Source: CAIXOZ01 sp046091285 (GTDB taxonomy: Bacteria > Cyanobacteriota > Cyanobacteriia > PCC-6307 > Cyanobiaceae). Taken from it: a stretch of DNA of 64,000 nucleotides. The position numbers and the translations under genes are program-made. A model generated the notes under the pieces. That model made no database searches, was not told the DNA's origin, and saw only the letters and a list, made by a program, of their open reading frames with translations. This document shows positions 34,807 to 43,086 of this stretch, one piece after another; position 1 is the stretch's first letter, and each line of letters begins with the position of its first letter. The stretch lies in NCBI GenBank assembly GCA_046091285.1, contig JBJTBH010000218.1, forward strand, positions 1-64,000. The letters are read 5' to 3'.

Positions 34807-35994
34807 TCAGAGCTCGATCGACACCATCGCCCTGGCCAGGGCAGCCGGCAGCTGCTGGGGCAGAGCCGCCAGCTGCTCCTCGTTCAGCCAGGGCCCCAGG
34901 CTGATGCGCAACCCCGCCGACGCGTCCTCCTCGGAGAGACCCAGGGCCTTGAGCACCGCACTGCCGCGATCCTTGCCCGAGCTGCAGGCGGAACCGCTGC
35001 TGACGGCGAATCCCTCCCGCCAGAGCGCAGCGACCAGGCGCCGACCGGAAAGTGGGCGTCCATCGGGCGTACGCACGACAAGGCTGATGTGGTGGGGCAA
35101 CCGGTGCTCCAGGCACCCGGTATGGCTCACACCGGGCAGCTCCAGCAACGCCACCAGCAGGCGATCGCGCCAGACCGCGATCGGGTCGCTCCCACCATGG
35201 GCATCGAGGCGCGCCTGGCAGAGCTCCAGGGCCGCCGCGAAGCCGGCGGCGAGAGCCACGGATTCGGTACCGGCACGACGACCACCCTCCTGACCACCGC
35301 CATTCAGCAAGGGCGTGAGGGGAACGCCGGACCGCGCCACCAGGGCACCGATCCCCCGGGGTCCCTGCAGCTTGTGGGCCGTGCAGCTGAGCAGATCGAC
35401 GGGTCGCTCGGAAAAACGGGCCTCGGTGTGACCGATGGCCTGCACAGCATCCGTATGGAAGTAGACCCCCGCCTGGCGACAAAGCTGTCCGATCGCATCG
35501 ATCGGCTGCATCGTGCCCACCTCGTTCTGGCCCCAGATCACGGACACCAGACGCGTGGGAGGTGCCAGCAGTGAGGCCAGCACCTCCAGGCGGATCCGGC
35601 CGACATCATTGACCGGCAGGGTGACCACCTCCCAGTTCAGAGCCTTCAGTTCAGCAGCGGCGGCGGCGACGGCGGGATGTTCGACCGAAGAGACGAGAAA
35701 TCGGCCCGGCGGCAGGCTTCTGGCCAGACCGACGATCGCCAGATGGGCCGCCTCCGTGCCACCTGAGCAGAAAATCAGTTCGTCGGTACGGCAACCGAGC
35801 ACGGCAGCCACCGACTGCCGGCTGCGTTCCAGGCTTTCCGCCGCAGCCAATCCGAACCCGTGAAGGCTGGAGGGATTGGCCCAGGCCTTCTGCCGAGCAG
35901 CAGCCATCGCCTGCAGCACCGACTCGGCCGGAGGCGTGGTGGCCGAAGCATCCAGGTAGAGCGTTTGCTCAAGGTTGAGGGAAGGCATCGACAT
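34807..35994 (-). CDS. Cysteine desulfurase (NifS/IscS-like, class V aminotransferase)
   Basis: 395 residues. It starts MSMPSLNLEQTLYLDASATT; key motifs are IFCSGGTEAAHLAIVGLARS, VSVIWGQNEVGTMQPIDAIG, the PLP lysine in LLSCTAHKLQGPRGIGALVA, GGGQEGGRRAGTESVALAAG, and the active-site Cys loop SSGSACSSGKDRGSAVLKAL. It would mobilise sulfur from cysteine as a persulfide for Fe-S cluster or thio-cofactor assembly. The pattern fits the IscS/NifS group rather than SufS. Its ATG overlaps the dapF stop by 1 nt (TGATG). Confidence 0.92.
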   Translation of the reverse strand: MSMPSLNLEQTLYLDASATTPPAESVLQAMAAARQKAWANPSSLHGFGLAAAESLERSRQSVAAVLGCRTDELIFCSGGTEAAHLAIVGLARSLPPGRFLVSSVEHPAVAAAAAELKALNWEVVTLPVNDVGRIRLEVLASLLAPPTRLVSVIWGQNEVGTMQPIDAIGQLCRQAGVYFHTDAVQAIGHTEARFSERPVDLLSCTAHKLQGPRGIGALVARSGVPLTPLLNGGGQEGGRRAGTESVALAAGFAAALELCQARLDAHGGSDPIAVWRDRLLVALLELPGVSHTGCLEHRLPHHISLVVRTPDGRPLSGRRLVAALWREGFAVSSGSACSSGKDRGSAVLKALGLSEEDASAGLRISLGPWLNEEQLAALPQQLPAALARAMVSIEL

Positions 35995-37217
35995 CAGGGC
36001 TGAGACGAACGGTCCCGCTCCAGGCGCGAGCGGGTGCGGGTTTCGAGGGAATCGCTGGCCAGAGCCACCAGGTCATCGAGAGAACTGCTGGAGAGCAGGG
36101 CTTCCACCCGGGCCCGGGCTTCGGCACTCGGACAGTTGTCAGGCTGTTGACAGCCCTGGACACAGGCCACGGCGCAGTTGACAGCCGCGACGGCGGACGA
36201 AGCGGGCACCGGCGACGGAACGCCGACCGCCAGCGGAGGTTCAACAGGCGCCGGACATGGATCAGGCCCGGTCGGATCGGCAGGGAGCCTTTCAGCAGCC
36301 GACGCGGGGTCGACGAGGGAGGCCGCAAGCGGAGGTGAAAGATCCGGCACCACCACCGCTTCAAACACCGCTTCCGCAGGACCGGTCATCAACACATGGT
36401 TGCTCTCCTGATCCCAGGTGATCTGCAGCGGACCACCGGGCAGATCCACCCGGGCCGAGCGGGCGGCCAGACCAAGGGCGTGGGCCACCACCAGGGTGGC
36501 GCAGGCGCCGGTGCCACAGGCCAGCGTCGGGCCGGCGCCCCGCTCCCAGACCCGCATCACCAGGTGATCGGGCTGCAGGATCTGGACAAAATGAACGTTG
36601 GTGCGGGCCGGAAAAACCGGATGCACCTCCAGCGCGGCGCCATAACGAACCAGATCGACGCTCGCGACATCATTCACGGGGATGACCACATGGGGATTGC
36701 CCATGCCGGCCGCGGCAACGGCGAACACCATCCCCTCCACCTCCAGCTCGCCCTCGGGCAGACCACAGGCCCCGACCGGCAAGGTGGTTGGAATCGTTGC
36801 CGGCTCCAGGAACGGCGGGCCCATGTCCACCTGGATCGTGCCGCCGTCCCGAAGCTCAGGCACGATCCGACCGGCCAGGGTCTCGATCTGCCAACGGCGA
36901 CCCGGGGAATCCCCGTCGCTGTCGGCCAGGAAGCGGGCCAGACAGCGGATGCCGTTGCCGCACATCTCAGGCTCGGTGCCGTCGGCATTGAAGATCCGCA
37001 TCCGCAGCTCTCCATCCCCCCGGGGCGGGAGGGCGACGATGATGCCATCGGCTCCGACACCGAAGCGCCGATCGCAGAGCCGCCGGATCAGATCAGGGGA
37101 CAGACCGAAGCAGAATTCCGCTTCGCTGGCACTGCGGCCATCGAGCATCAGGAAGTCATTTCCCAGACCCTGGTATTTGCTGACCTGCAGCACGCGGACG
37201 CCTCCCAACCGACTCAC
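35994..37217 (-). CDS. dapF: Diaminopimelate epimerase with Cys-rich C-terminal extension
   Basis: 407 residues. Residues 1-290 are a complete DapF: SKYQGLGNDFLMLDG, the first catalytic Cys86 in EMCGNGIRC, the second catalytic Cys234 in LACGTGACA, and GMGNPHVVIPVNDV. It interconverts LL- and meso-diaminopimelate for peptidoglycan and lysine. Residues about 291-407 (35997-36347) are an extra tail: a Pro/Ala linker, then a compact element with four Cys (348, 352, 356, 362; spacing x3, x3, x5) followed by SAEARARVEALLSSSSLDDL. DapF is normally about 280 residues. The start is GTG 37217; GTG 37193 is an alternative. It is divergent from hfq with about 7 nt between start codons. Confidence 0.93.
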   Translation of the reverse strand: MSRLGGVRVLQVSKYQGLGNDFLMLDGRSASEAEFCFGLSPDLIRRLCDRRFGVGADGIIVALPPRGDGELRMRIFNADGTEPEMCGNGIRCLARFLADSDGDSPGRRWQIETLAGRIVPELRDGGTIQVDMGPPFLEPATIPTTLPVGACGLPEGELEVEGMVFAVAAAGMGNPHVVIPVNDVASVDLVRYGAALEVHPVFPARTNVHFVQILQPDHLVMRVWERGAGPTLACGTGACATLVVAHALGLAARSARVDLPGGPLQITWDQESNHVLMTGPAEAVFEAVVVPDLSPPLAASLVDPASAAERLPADPTGPDPCPAPVEPPLAVGVPSPVPASSAVAAVNCAVACVQGCQQPDNCPSAEARARVEALLSSSSLDDLVALASDSLETRTRSRLERDRSSQP

Positions 37218-37224
37218 TGATCCT

Positions 37225-37443
37225 ATGGAGACCCTCCCCCTTGATCCGAGTCTTCCCGGCGTGCGACAGCTGCAGACGTGGATCCGTCAGCAATCACGCC
37301 TGCGGATCGATCTCGGCCACGGGCATGTCCTTGAAGGAGTCCTGCAATGGCAGGATCCGGAATTTCTGGCCCTCAAAACCGGTGCTCCACAGGTGATCCT
37401 GATCAACCGCCGGGCCGTGCTCCTGATGATGGTCGTGGGCTGA
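37225..37443 (+). CDS. hfq: Hfq, cyanobacterial type
   Basis: A 72-residue protein starting METLPLDPSLPGVRQLQTWI. The Sm1 region is SRLRIDLGHGHVLEGVLQWQ with DPEFLAL following, and the Sm2-like strand is VILINRRAVLLMMVVG. The LPxVRQLQ opening and short length match the cyanobacterial Hfq family, which lacks the usual Sm2 YKHA motif and in Synechocystis works with the pilus machinery for motility rather than as a strong RNA chaperone. It lies between dapF (divergent) and leuS. Confidence 0.85.
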   Translation: METLPLDPSLPGVRQLQTWIRQQSRLRIDLGHGHVLEGVLQWQDPEFLALKTGAPQVILINRRAVLLMMVVG

Positions 37444-37583
37444 AGCCATCAGGCGGGCCGGAAGGCTGTGGCACCATCGCTTTCTGAGGGCATGAACAGG
37501 TCGGGTCTGGGCCGCGATGTGCCGCGCCACCTCCCAGACCCCCTTCGAACTCCCCTCCGACAACGACCTCCAGCGCCGCCGCG

Positions 37584-40274
37584 ATGCCCCCCGTCCCCCC
37601 GTCCTCCGTTTCCTCCCCTGACGGCGGCGGCCGCTACAGCCCCAGGGAGCTGGAGGGCCGGTGGCAGCAGGCCTGGCAGCAGGCCGGGCTCGATCAGACC
37701 CCGGAGTCTTCAGGCGACCCGAGCCAGGTGCAGGACACCTTCTATGCCCTGTCGATGTTCCCCTATCCATCGGGGAATCTGCACATGGGCCACGTCCGGA
37801 ACTACGTGATCACCGATGTGATCGCCCGGGTACAGCGTCTCAGGGGCCGACGTGTGCTGCATCCGATGGGATGGGATGCCTTCGGCCTGCCGGCTGAGAA
37901 TGCGGCGATCGAGCGTGGAGCGGATCCGGCGGTCTGGACGGATCAGAACATCGCCTCGATGCGGGAGCAGCTGCGTCAGCTGGGGCTGTCGATCGACTGG
38001 AACCGGGAACTGGCCACCTGCCACAGCGACTATTACCGCTGGACTCAATGGCTCTTCCTGCAGTTCCTGGACGCGGGGCTGGCCTATCAGAAGGACGCCA
38101 CCGTCAACTGGGATCCGATCGATCAGACGGTGCTCGCCAACGAACAGGTGGATGGTGATGGCCGTTCCTGGCGCTCCGGGGCCCTGGTGGAGAAGCGACA
38201 GTTGCGCCAGTGGTTTCTGAAGATCACCGCCTATGCCGATCAGCTGCTCGATGACCTGCCGAAGCTGGGGGGCTGGCCGGAGCGGGTGCGGACGATGCAG
38301 GCCAACTGGATCGGCCGCAGCACCGGTGCGGACCTGATCTTCGATGTGGTCGATGACAGCGGGGAGGCCAGCGGTGAACGGATCACCGTGTTCACCACCC
38401 GTGCCGACACGATTCATGGCGCCAGCTATGTGGTGCTGGCACCCGAACATCCCCTGGTGACCGCGCTGACCACAGCGGAGCAGCAGGTGTCCGTGACAGC
38501 CTTCTGCGATCTGGTCAGCCGACAGAGCGAGCAGGAGCGAACGGCCGAGGACAGACCGAAACGGGGCGTGCCGATCGGAGCCCGGGTGCGGAACCCGGCC
38601 AACGGTGAGCTGATCCCGATCTGGATCGCTGATTACGTGCTCGCCGACTACGGCACCGGTGCGGTGATGGGCGTTCCTGCCCATGATCAGCGCGATTTCC
38701 TCTTTGCCCGACAGTACGAACTACCGGTGCGGCAGGTGATCGTGCCCTCCGGTAGCGATGAGCATGCCTTCGAGGGTGGTCCCTGGACCGAGGCCGGGGT
38801 TCTGATCCATTCCGGCCCCTTCGACGGGCTGAGCTCGGAGGAGGCGCGCACCGTCATCGCCACTGCCGCCGAAGCGCAGGGCTGGGGCCGCTCCCGGGTG
38901 CAGTTCCGCCTGCGCGACTGGTTGATCTCCCGCCAGCGCTACTGGGGCTGCCCGATTCCGGTCATTCACTGTGACGCGTGCGGCGTGGTGCCGGTGCCTG
39001 CGGATCAGCTGCCGGTGGAACTGCCCAGAACGGTGACCCTGGCAGGCAAAGGGGGGTCCCCCCTGGCCCAGCTGGAGAGCTGGTGGCGGGTGGATTGCCC
39101 CCATTGCGGCCGAGCGGCGCGGCGCGAAACCGACACCATGGACACCTTCATGTGTTCCAGCTGGTATTACCTTCGCTATAGCGATCCTCACAACACGGAG
39201 CTCCCCTTTGCCAGGGAATCTGTCAATCAATGGCTACCTGTGAATCAATACGTTGGCGGAATTGAACACGCCATTCTCCATCTTCTTTATTCAAGATTTT
39301 TCACAAAAGTCTTGCGCGATCGTGGGCTTCTTGATTTTGACGAACCCTTCCAGAAGCTTCTGACACAGGGAATGGTTCAGGGAATCACCTATAAAAATCC
39401 GATCACAGGAAAATACATCGCCCCAGCCGATGTCGCAGACTCAAGCGACCCTCGCGATCCGATCAGCGGAGAACGACTCGATACTTTCTTTGAGAAAATG
39501 TCGAAATCCAAATACAACGGTGTTGATCCTGCTCGGGTGATCGAGCGCTACGGCGCCGACACGGCCCGGATGTTCATTCTCTTCAAAGCACCGCCGGAAA
39601 AGGATCTTGAATGGGATGAGGCTGATGTTGAAGGTCAGTTCCGCTTCCTGCAACGGATCTGGCGTCTGGCGGAGGCCGCAGCTGATCGCGGCCTGAGCCT
39701 GAACGATGGCGCGGTTACCCCGGCGATGGTGTCCGAGGCCCTGGCCTCCGCTGAACTCAGCAGCGAAGAACGGGAGATGCGACGGGCCGTGCATACCGCC
39801 ATCGCCGCCATCACGGAGGACCTCGACGGCGACTATCAATTCAACACCGCCGTCTCGGAGCTGATGAAGCTCAGCAATGCCATGGCCAACCATCTCGCAG
39901 CCAGCCGGCCATGGCTGGCCTGTGAGGCCCTGCGCACACTGCTGATTCTGCTGGCACCCTTTGCCCCGCATCTGGCCGAGGAACTCTGGACCAGGCTTGG
40001 TGGTCGCAAGGCGGCGGATCCGCTGGAGACCAGCAGTCTTCACCGGCAGACCTGGCCCACCGTTGATGCCAGCGCCCTCGTGCGTGACACGGTGCCGCTG
40101 GTGATTCAGATCAAGGGCAAGGTGCGCGGCAGCCTTGAGGTCCCGGCGGATGCCGACAAGTCCACGCTCGAACAACTGGCCCTGGCCAGTGACATCGCCC
40201 TGAAGTGGCTGGAAGGTCGCCCCCCCAGCCGGGTGATCGTCGTTCCGGGAAAACTGGGGAATCTGGTGCCCTGA
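37584..40274 (+). CDS. leuS: Leucyl-tRNA synthetase
   Basis: 896 residues. Class I signatures: the HIGH-like MFPYPSGNLHMGHVRNYVIT, the editing (CP1) domain with VFTTRADTIHGASYVVLAPE and YGTGAVMGVPAHDQRDF, a zinc-like CDAC/CPHC pair, the DTFMCSSWYYLRY segment, KMSKS as EKMSKSKYNGVDP, and a C-terminal VQIKGKVRG-type motif. It charges tRNA-Leu. The start ATG 37584 gives MPPVPPSSVSSPDG before the conserved REL-x2-RW-x2 segment. Local GC falls to about 37-48 percent at 39240-39420 within the highly conserved core, against about 65 percent around it. Confidence 0.98.
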   Translation: MPPVPPSSVSSPDGGGRYSPRELEGRWQQAWQQAGLDQTPESSGDPSQVQDTFYALSMFPYPSGNLHMGHVRNYVITDVIARVQRLRGRRVLHPMGWDAFGLPAENAAIERGADPAVWTDQNIASMREQLRQLGLSIDWNRELATCHSDYYRWTQWLFLQFLDAGLAYQKDATVNWDPIDQTVLANEQVDGDGRSWRSGALVEKRQLRQWFLKITAYADQLLDDLPKLGGWPERVRTMQANWIGRSTGADLIFDVVDDSGEASGERITVFTTRADTIHGASYVVLAPEHPLVTALTTAEQQVSVTAFCDLVSRQSEQERTAEDRPKRGVPIGARVRNPANGELIPIWIADYVLADYGTGAVMGVPAHDQRDFLFARQYELPVRQVIVPSGSDEHAFEGGPWTEAGVLIHSGPFDGLSSEEARTVIATAAEAQGWGRSRVQFRLRDWLISRQRYWGCPIPVIHCDACGVVPVPADQLPVELPRTVTLAGKGGSPLAQLESWWRVDCPHCGRAARRETDTMDTFMCSSWYYLRYSDPHNTELPFARESVNQWLPVNQYVGGIEHAILHLLYSRFFTKVLRDRGLLDFDEPFQKLLTQGMVQGITYKNPITGKYIAPADVADSSDPRDPISGERLDTFFEKMSKSKYNGVDPARVIERYGADTARMFILFKAPPEKDLEWDEADVEGQFRFLQRIWRLAEAAADRGLSLNDGAVTPAMVSEALASAELSSEEREMRRAVHTAIAAITEDLDGDYQFNTAVSELMKLSNAMANHLAASRPWLACEALRTLLILLAPFAPHLAEELWTRLGGRKAADPLETSSLHRQTWPTVDASALVRDTVPLVIQIKGKVRGSLEVPADADKSTLEQLALASDIALKWLEGRPPSRVIVVPGKLGNLVP

Positions 40275-40289
40275 AGATTTCTTCAGGGC
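40268..40289. other. Stem-loop spanning the leuS stop codon
   Basis: GCCCTGAAG and CTTCAGGGC form a perfect 9-bp stem with an ATTT loop; the leuS TGA lies inside the stem. No T-tract follows, so it may protect the mRNA 3' end rather than terminate it. Confidence 0.55.
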
Positions 40290-40299
40290 GCTGCCGATG

Positions 40300-40329
40300 A
40301 GTCCCGGGCGGCACAACCGGCCCGGGACT
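40300..40329. terminator. Stem-loop between convergent leuS and pgi
   Basis: AGTCCCGGGC and GCCCGGGACT form a perfect 10-bp stem around a 10-nt loop, midway between the two convergent stop codons. The position suggests a bidirectional terminator; there is no poly-T tract. Confidence 0.5.
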
Positions 40330-40338
40330 CAGAACCCA

Positions 40339-41940
40339 TCAGTCGTGGAGAAAGACAAGGCTGTCGGGCTGGCCCCAATCGCCTCGGGCGCTGATATGGC
40401 GGCGGTTGGCGCAGAGATGGCGCAGGATCCAGTAGAGGGGATCGGCACTCGGAAGTTCGAGCTCGGCCTGCAACTGGGCCAGGGTGTGCTCCTGTCCATC
40501 GCCCAACCGCTCCTCCAACCGCACCTGCAGCGCAAGCAAGGCCGCTGCCGCCTTCTTGCCGGCTTCAACACCGGGCTGGTGGTAGGCATTGACATTGACA
40601 AGCTCGCCGTAAAGCCCGACAGCACGCTCAAACAGGGCGATCAGCGCCCCAAGGCTGTGCTCATCGAGGCGCTGCATCGTGATGCTCAGGTTCTGGCGGC
40701 CTTCCTCGGTCAGGGCGGCCCGGGTGCCCTGAAGGAAGCCATCAAGGAAATCTCCGGGGTTTTCGCCCTCGAGCGGCGGAATGTCACCGGGATCCTCGAG
40801 CACCTCAACGAAGGTGACAAAGAAGTTATCGATGCCATCTCTCAATTGCTGCACATAGGCATGCTGGTCGGTGGAACCCTTGTTTCCATAGACCGCCAGC
40901 CCCTGTTGTACCACAGCACCGTCGCGGTCGAGCTTCTTGCCCAGGCTTTCCATCACCAGTTGCTGCAGATAGCGACTGAAGACCTCCAGGCGATCGCGAT
41001 AGGGCAGAACCACCATGTCGCGACGACCGCGCCCGCCCCCGGCCGCATACCAGGCCGCCGCCAGCAGGGCCGCAGGATTGGCCATGGGATCAGCGACACG
41101 GGTGGCCGCATCCATCGCCGCGGCACCGTCCAGGAAACGACGGATGTCCGCACCGATCAGCACCCCGGGCAGCAGTCCGACGGCACTGGTGATGCTGGTG
41201 CGGCCCCCGACCCAGTCGAACATGTCGAACCGTTCCAGCCACTGACCGGCCTGGGCCTCCTGATCGAGGCGACTACCAAGCATCGTGATCGCCACCGCCT
41301 GGTTCGACCAGGTCCCGCCCTTCGCTTCAACGGCACGGCGGGCCTGCATCATGCCGATGTGGGGTTCCGGCGTACCACCCGACTTGCTCACCACAACGAC
41401 AAGGGTGGTGCGCAGCCGCTCCCCCAGAGCCGCCAGAGTGCGACGCATGCCGTCGGGATCGACATTGTCGAAGAAGTTGAACGGCAGACCGGCGCCAGGT
41501 TCCTGCAGGGCCCGGATCATCAGAACCGGACCCAGGCCGGAGCCACCGATGCCGATCCACAGCACATCGGTGAACGGAGTGCCTGAGGGGGAAGCCACGC
41601 GACCGGCCAGGACATCCCGACCGAAAGACTCGAGGCGATCGACTTCGGAACGGACATGAGCCGCCGCTTCGGGATCAGGGGCCAGTGCCGAGGTGCGCAA
41701 CCAGTAGTGGCCGACCATCCGCTGCTCATCGGCATTGGCGATCGCACCGGCCTCCAGAGCCGCCATCGCCTCAAAGGCCTTGACGAATCGCGGTTCAAGC
41801 GTGTTGATCACGTCCTGATCGATCGCCATCCGACTGACATCCAGCCAGAACCCGAGGGATTCGTCATGCCAGAGCAGGGAGCAGAACCGCTGCCACTGGG
41901 CCTGGGGATCGGTGCTGGTGGCCGGAGGAAGTGTGGTCAT
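40339..41940 (-). CDS. pgi: Glucose-6-phosphate isomerase
   Basis: 533 residues from the ATG 41938-41940 (MTTLPPATSTDPQAQWQRFC). SIS-fold PGI signatures: FTDVLWIGIGGSGLGPVLMI, VVVVSKSGGTPEPHIGMMQA, FDWVGGRTSITSAVGLLPGV, STDQHAYVQQLRDGIDNFF, and YHQPGVEAGKKAAAALL near the end. It interconverts glucose-6- and fructose-6-phosphate in glycolysis, the Calvin cycle and glycogen metabolism. Upstream frame extension to 42081 lacks similarity. It converges with leuS. Confidence 0.97.
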   Translation of the reverse strand: MTTLPPATSTDPQAQWQRFCSLLWHDESLGFWLDVSRMAIDQDVINTLEPRFVKAFEAMAALEAGAIANADEQRMVGHYWLRTSALAPDPEAAAHVRSEVDRLESFGRDVLAGRVASPSGTPFTDVLWIGIGGSGLGPVLMIRALQEPGAGLPFNFFDNVDPDGMRRTLAALGERLRTTLVVVVSKSGGTPEPHIGMMQARRAVEAKGGTWSNQAVAITMLGSRLDQEAQAGQWLERFDMFDWVGGRTSITSAVGLLPGVLIGADIRRFLDGAAAMDAATRVADPMANPAALLAAAWYAAGGGRGRRDMVVLPYRDRLEVFSRYLQQLVMESLGKKLDRDGAVVQQGLAVYGNKGSTDQHAYVQQLRDGIDNFFVTFVEVLEDPGDIPPLEGENPGDFLDGFLQGTRAALTEEGRQNLSITMQRLDEHSLGALIALFERAVGLYGELVNVNAYHQPGVEAGKKAAAALLALQVRLEERLGDGQEHTLAQLQAELELPSADPLYWILRHLCANRRHISARGDWGQPDSLVFLHD

Positions 41941-42147
41941 GGCCCTGACTGGATCGCACTCATGCGAATGGACGCTATTCCCACAGGGGCCAGGGACACC
42001 GCCCTGCTGGACGGTTTCCAGCAAAAAACCATGGACTGAACCGCGACTGTGTGGACAGGCACACAAGCGGAGCCAGGCCACCGACCCATCCGAGGGACCC
42101 GCTTAAACTTCACAGGAATTTCTGATTCTCCGCACGGCGGTCGTTCG

Positions 42148-43029
42148 ATGGCAGCCCCCGCTCGGCAAGCAGATCAGACCCCTGAAACCGTCGAACCGGA
42201 AGGCACCAGCCCTGCAGCCGGATCCGGGCAACAGCCTGGACTTGTCCTGGCCCTGCTGAGTCTGTTCTGCCTCGGTCTGGGGGCGTTGCCGGCCATGCTC
42301 CCGAAGTCTCCGCAGATTCAGCACCGCATCGCCGCCCGAACCTCCCCATCGCAACAGGTCGAGACCCTTCCCGCCGTCGGCCAGTCGGAGCTCTCCTATT
42401 TCACACCCGAGGAACTGGCCGTCCTCGAACGCCATTTCGGTGTGCACGGCTCCCAACCGGCCCTCGCCCAGCTGTTCTTTGAAGGGGTGGGGCAGTTCCG
42501 GCCCCTGCGCCGCCAGACCCTGCGTCTGCTGCAGGAGGTGAGGCCGACCCTGCTCCAGGAATGTGCCCGTCAGAACGTCAACCCGATGCTGGTTGCCGCC
42601 GTGCTCTACGAGGAAGTGCAACTGGCGAAACCCGGGGAACATCTTCCCGTTGCCGCCCACTCCGGCCTGATCCGCACCCACGGTCCGGCCCAGATCAGTC
42701 TTGAGGAGCTGGTGATCCAGGGGCGACTGAGCCCGGAGGCCACCGAGGCGGAGAAATACGCGGCAGTCGATCGCCTGCTCGACCCTGATGAAAATGTCCG
42801 GGTGCTGGTCAGCAAATTCGCCCGCCTGACCCGGAAGCTCGGATTTCCCACGGATCGCGTTCCCGAAATCACCGCTGGAGCCGCTGATGTCAAGGCGCTC
42901 GCCACCCTGGCCTATCTCTACAACGGCAAACTCGACTATCCCAGTCGCATCCTGCGCCACATGGAGGATCCTGAGCTGCATGGCCTGATCTACAGCCAAC
43001 GACAGGATTCGATCTCAGCGCTGATCTGA
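42148..43029 (+). CDS. Membrane-anchored protein with lysozyme-like core
   Basis: 293 residues from the ATG at 42148. A cytoplasmic-side N-terminus is followed by one hydrophobic segment (PGLVLALLSLFCLGLGALPA). The extracytoplasmic part contains NVNPMLVAAVLYEEVQLAKP and, 29 residues after the Glu pair, THGPAQISLEELV. A Glu in this context followed by GPAQIS is the arrangement of goose-type lysozyme/lytic-transglycosylase folds, so a peptidoglycan-cleaving role is plausible. Family membership is inference; I cannot name the Pfam family. It is 207 nt from the divergent pgi start and converges with the M61 gene. Confidence 0.65.
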   Translation: MAAPARQADQTPETVEPEGTSPAAGSGQQPGLVLALLSLFCLGLGALPAMLPKSPQIQHRIAARTSPSQQVETLPAVGQSELSYFTPEELAVLERHFGVHGSQPALAQLFFEGVGQFRPLRRQTLRLLQEVRPTLLQECARQNVNPMLVAAVLYEEVQLAKPGEHLPVAAHSGLIRTHGPAQISLEELVIQGRLSPEATEAEKYAAVDRLLDPDENVRVLVSKFARLTRKLGFPTDRVPEITAGAADVKALATLAYLYNGKLDYPSRILRHMEDPELHGLIYSQRQDSISALI

Positions 43030-43086
43030 ATTCAGGGCCTCCCAATGGGAGCACCGGCGGCATCGACGGGCACCGCAGATTGATCG

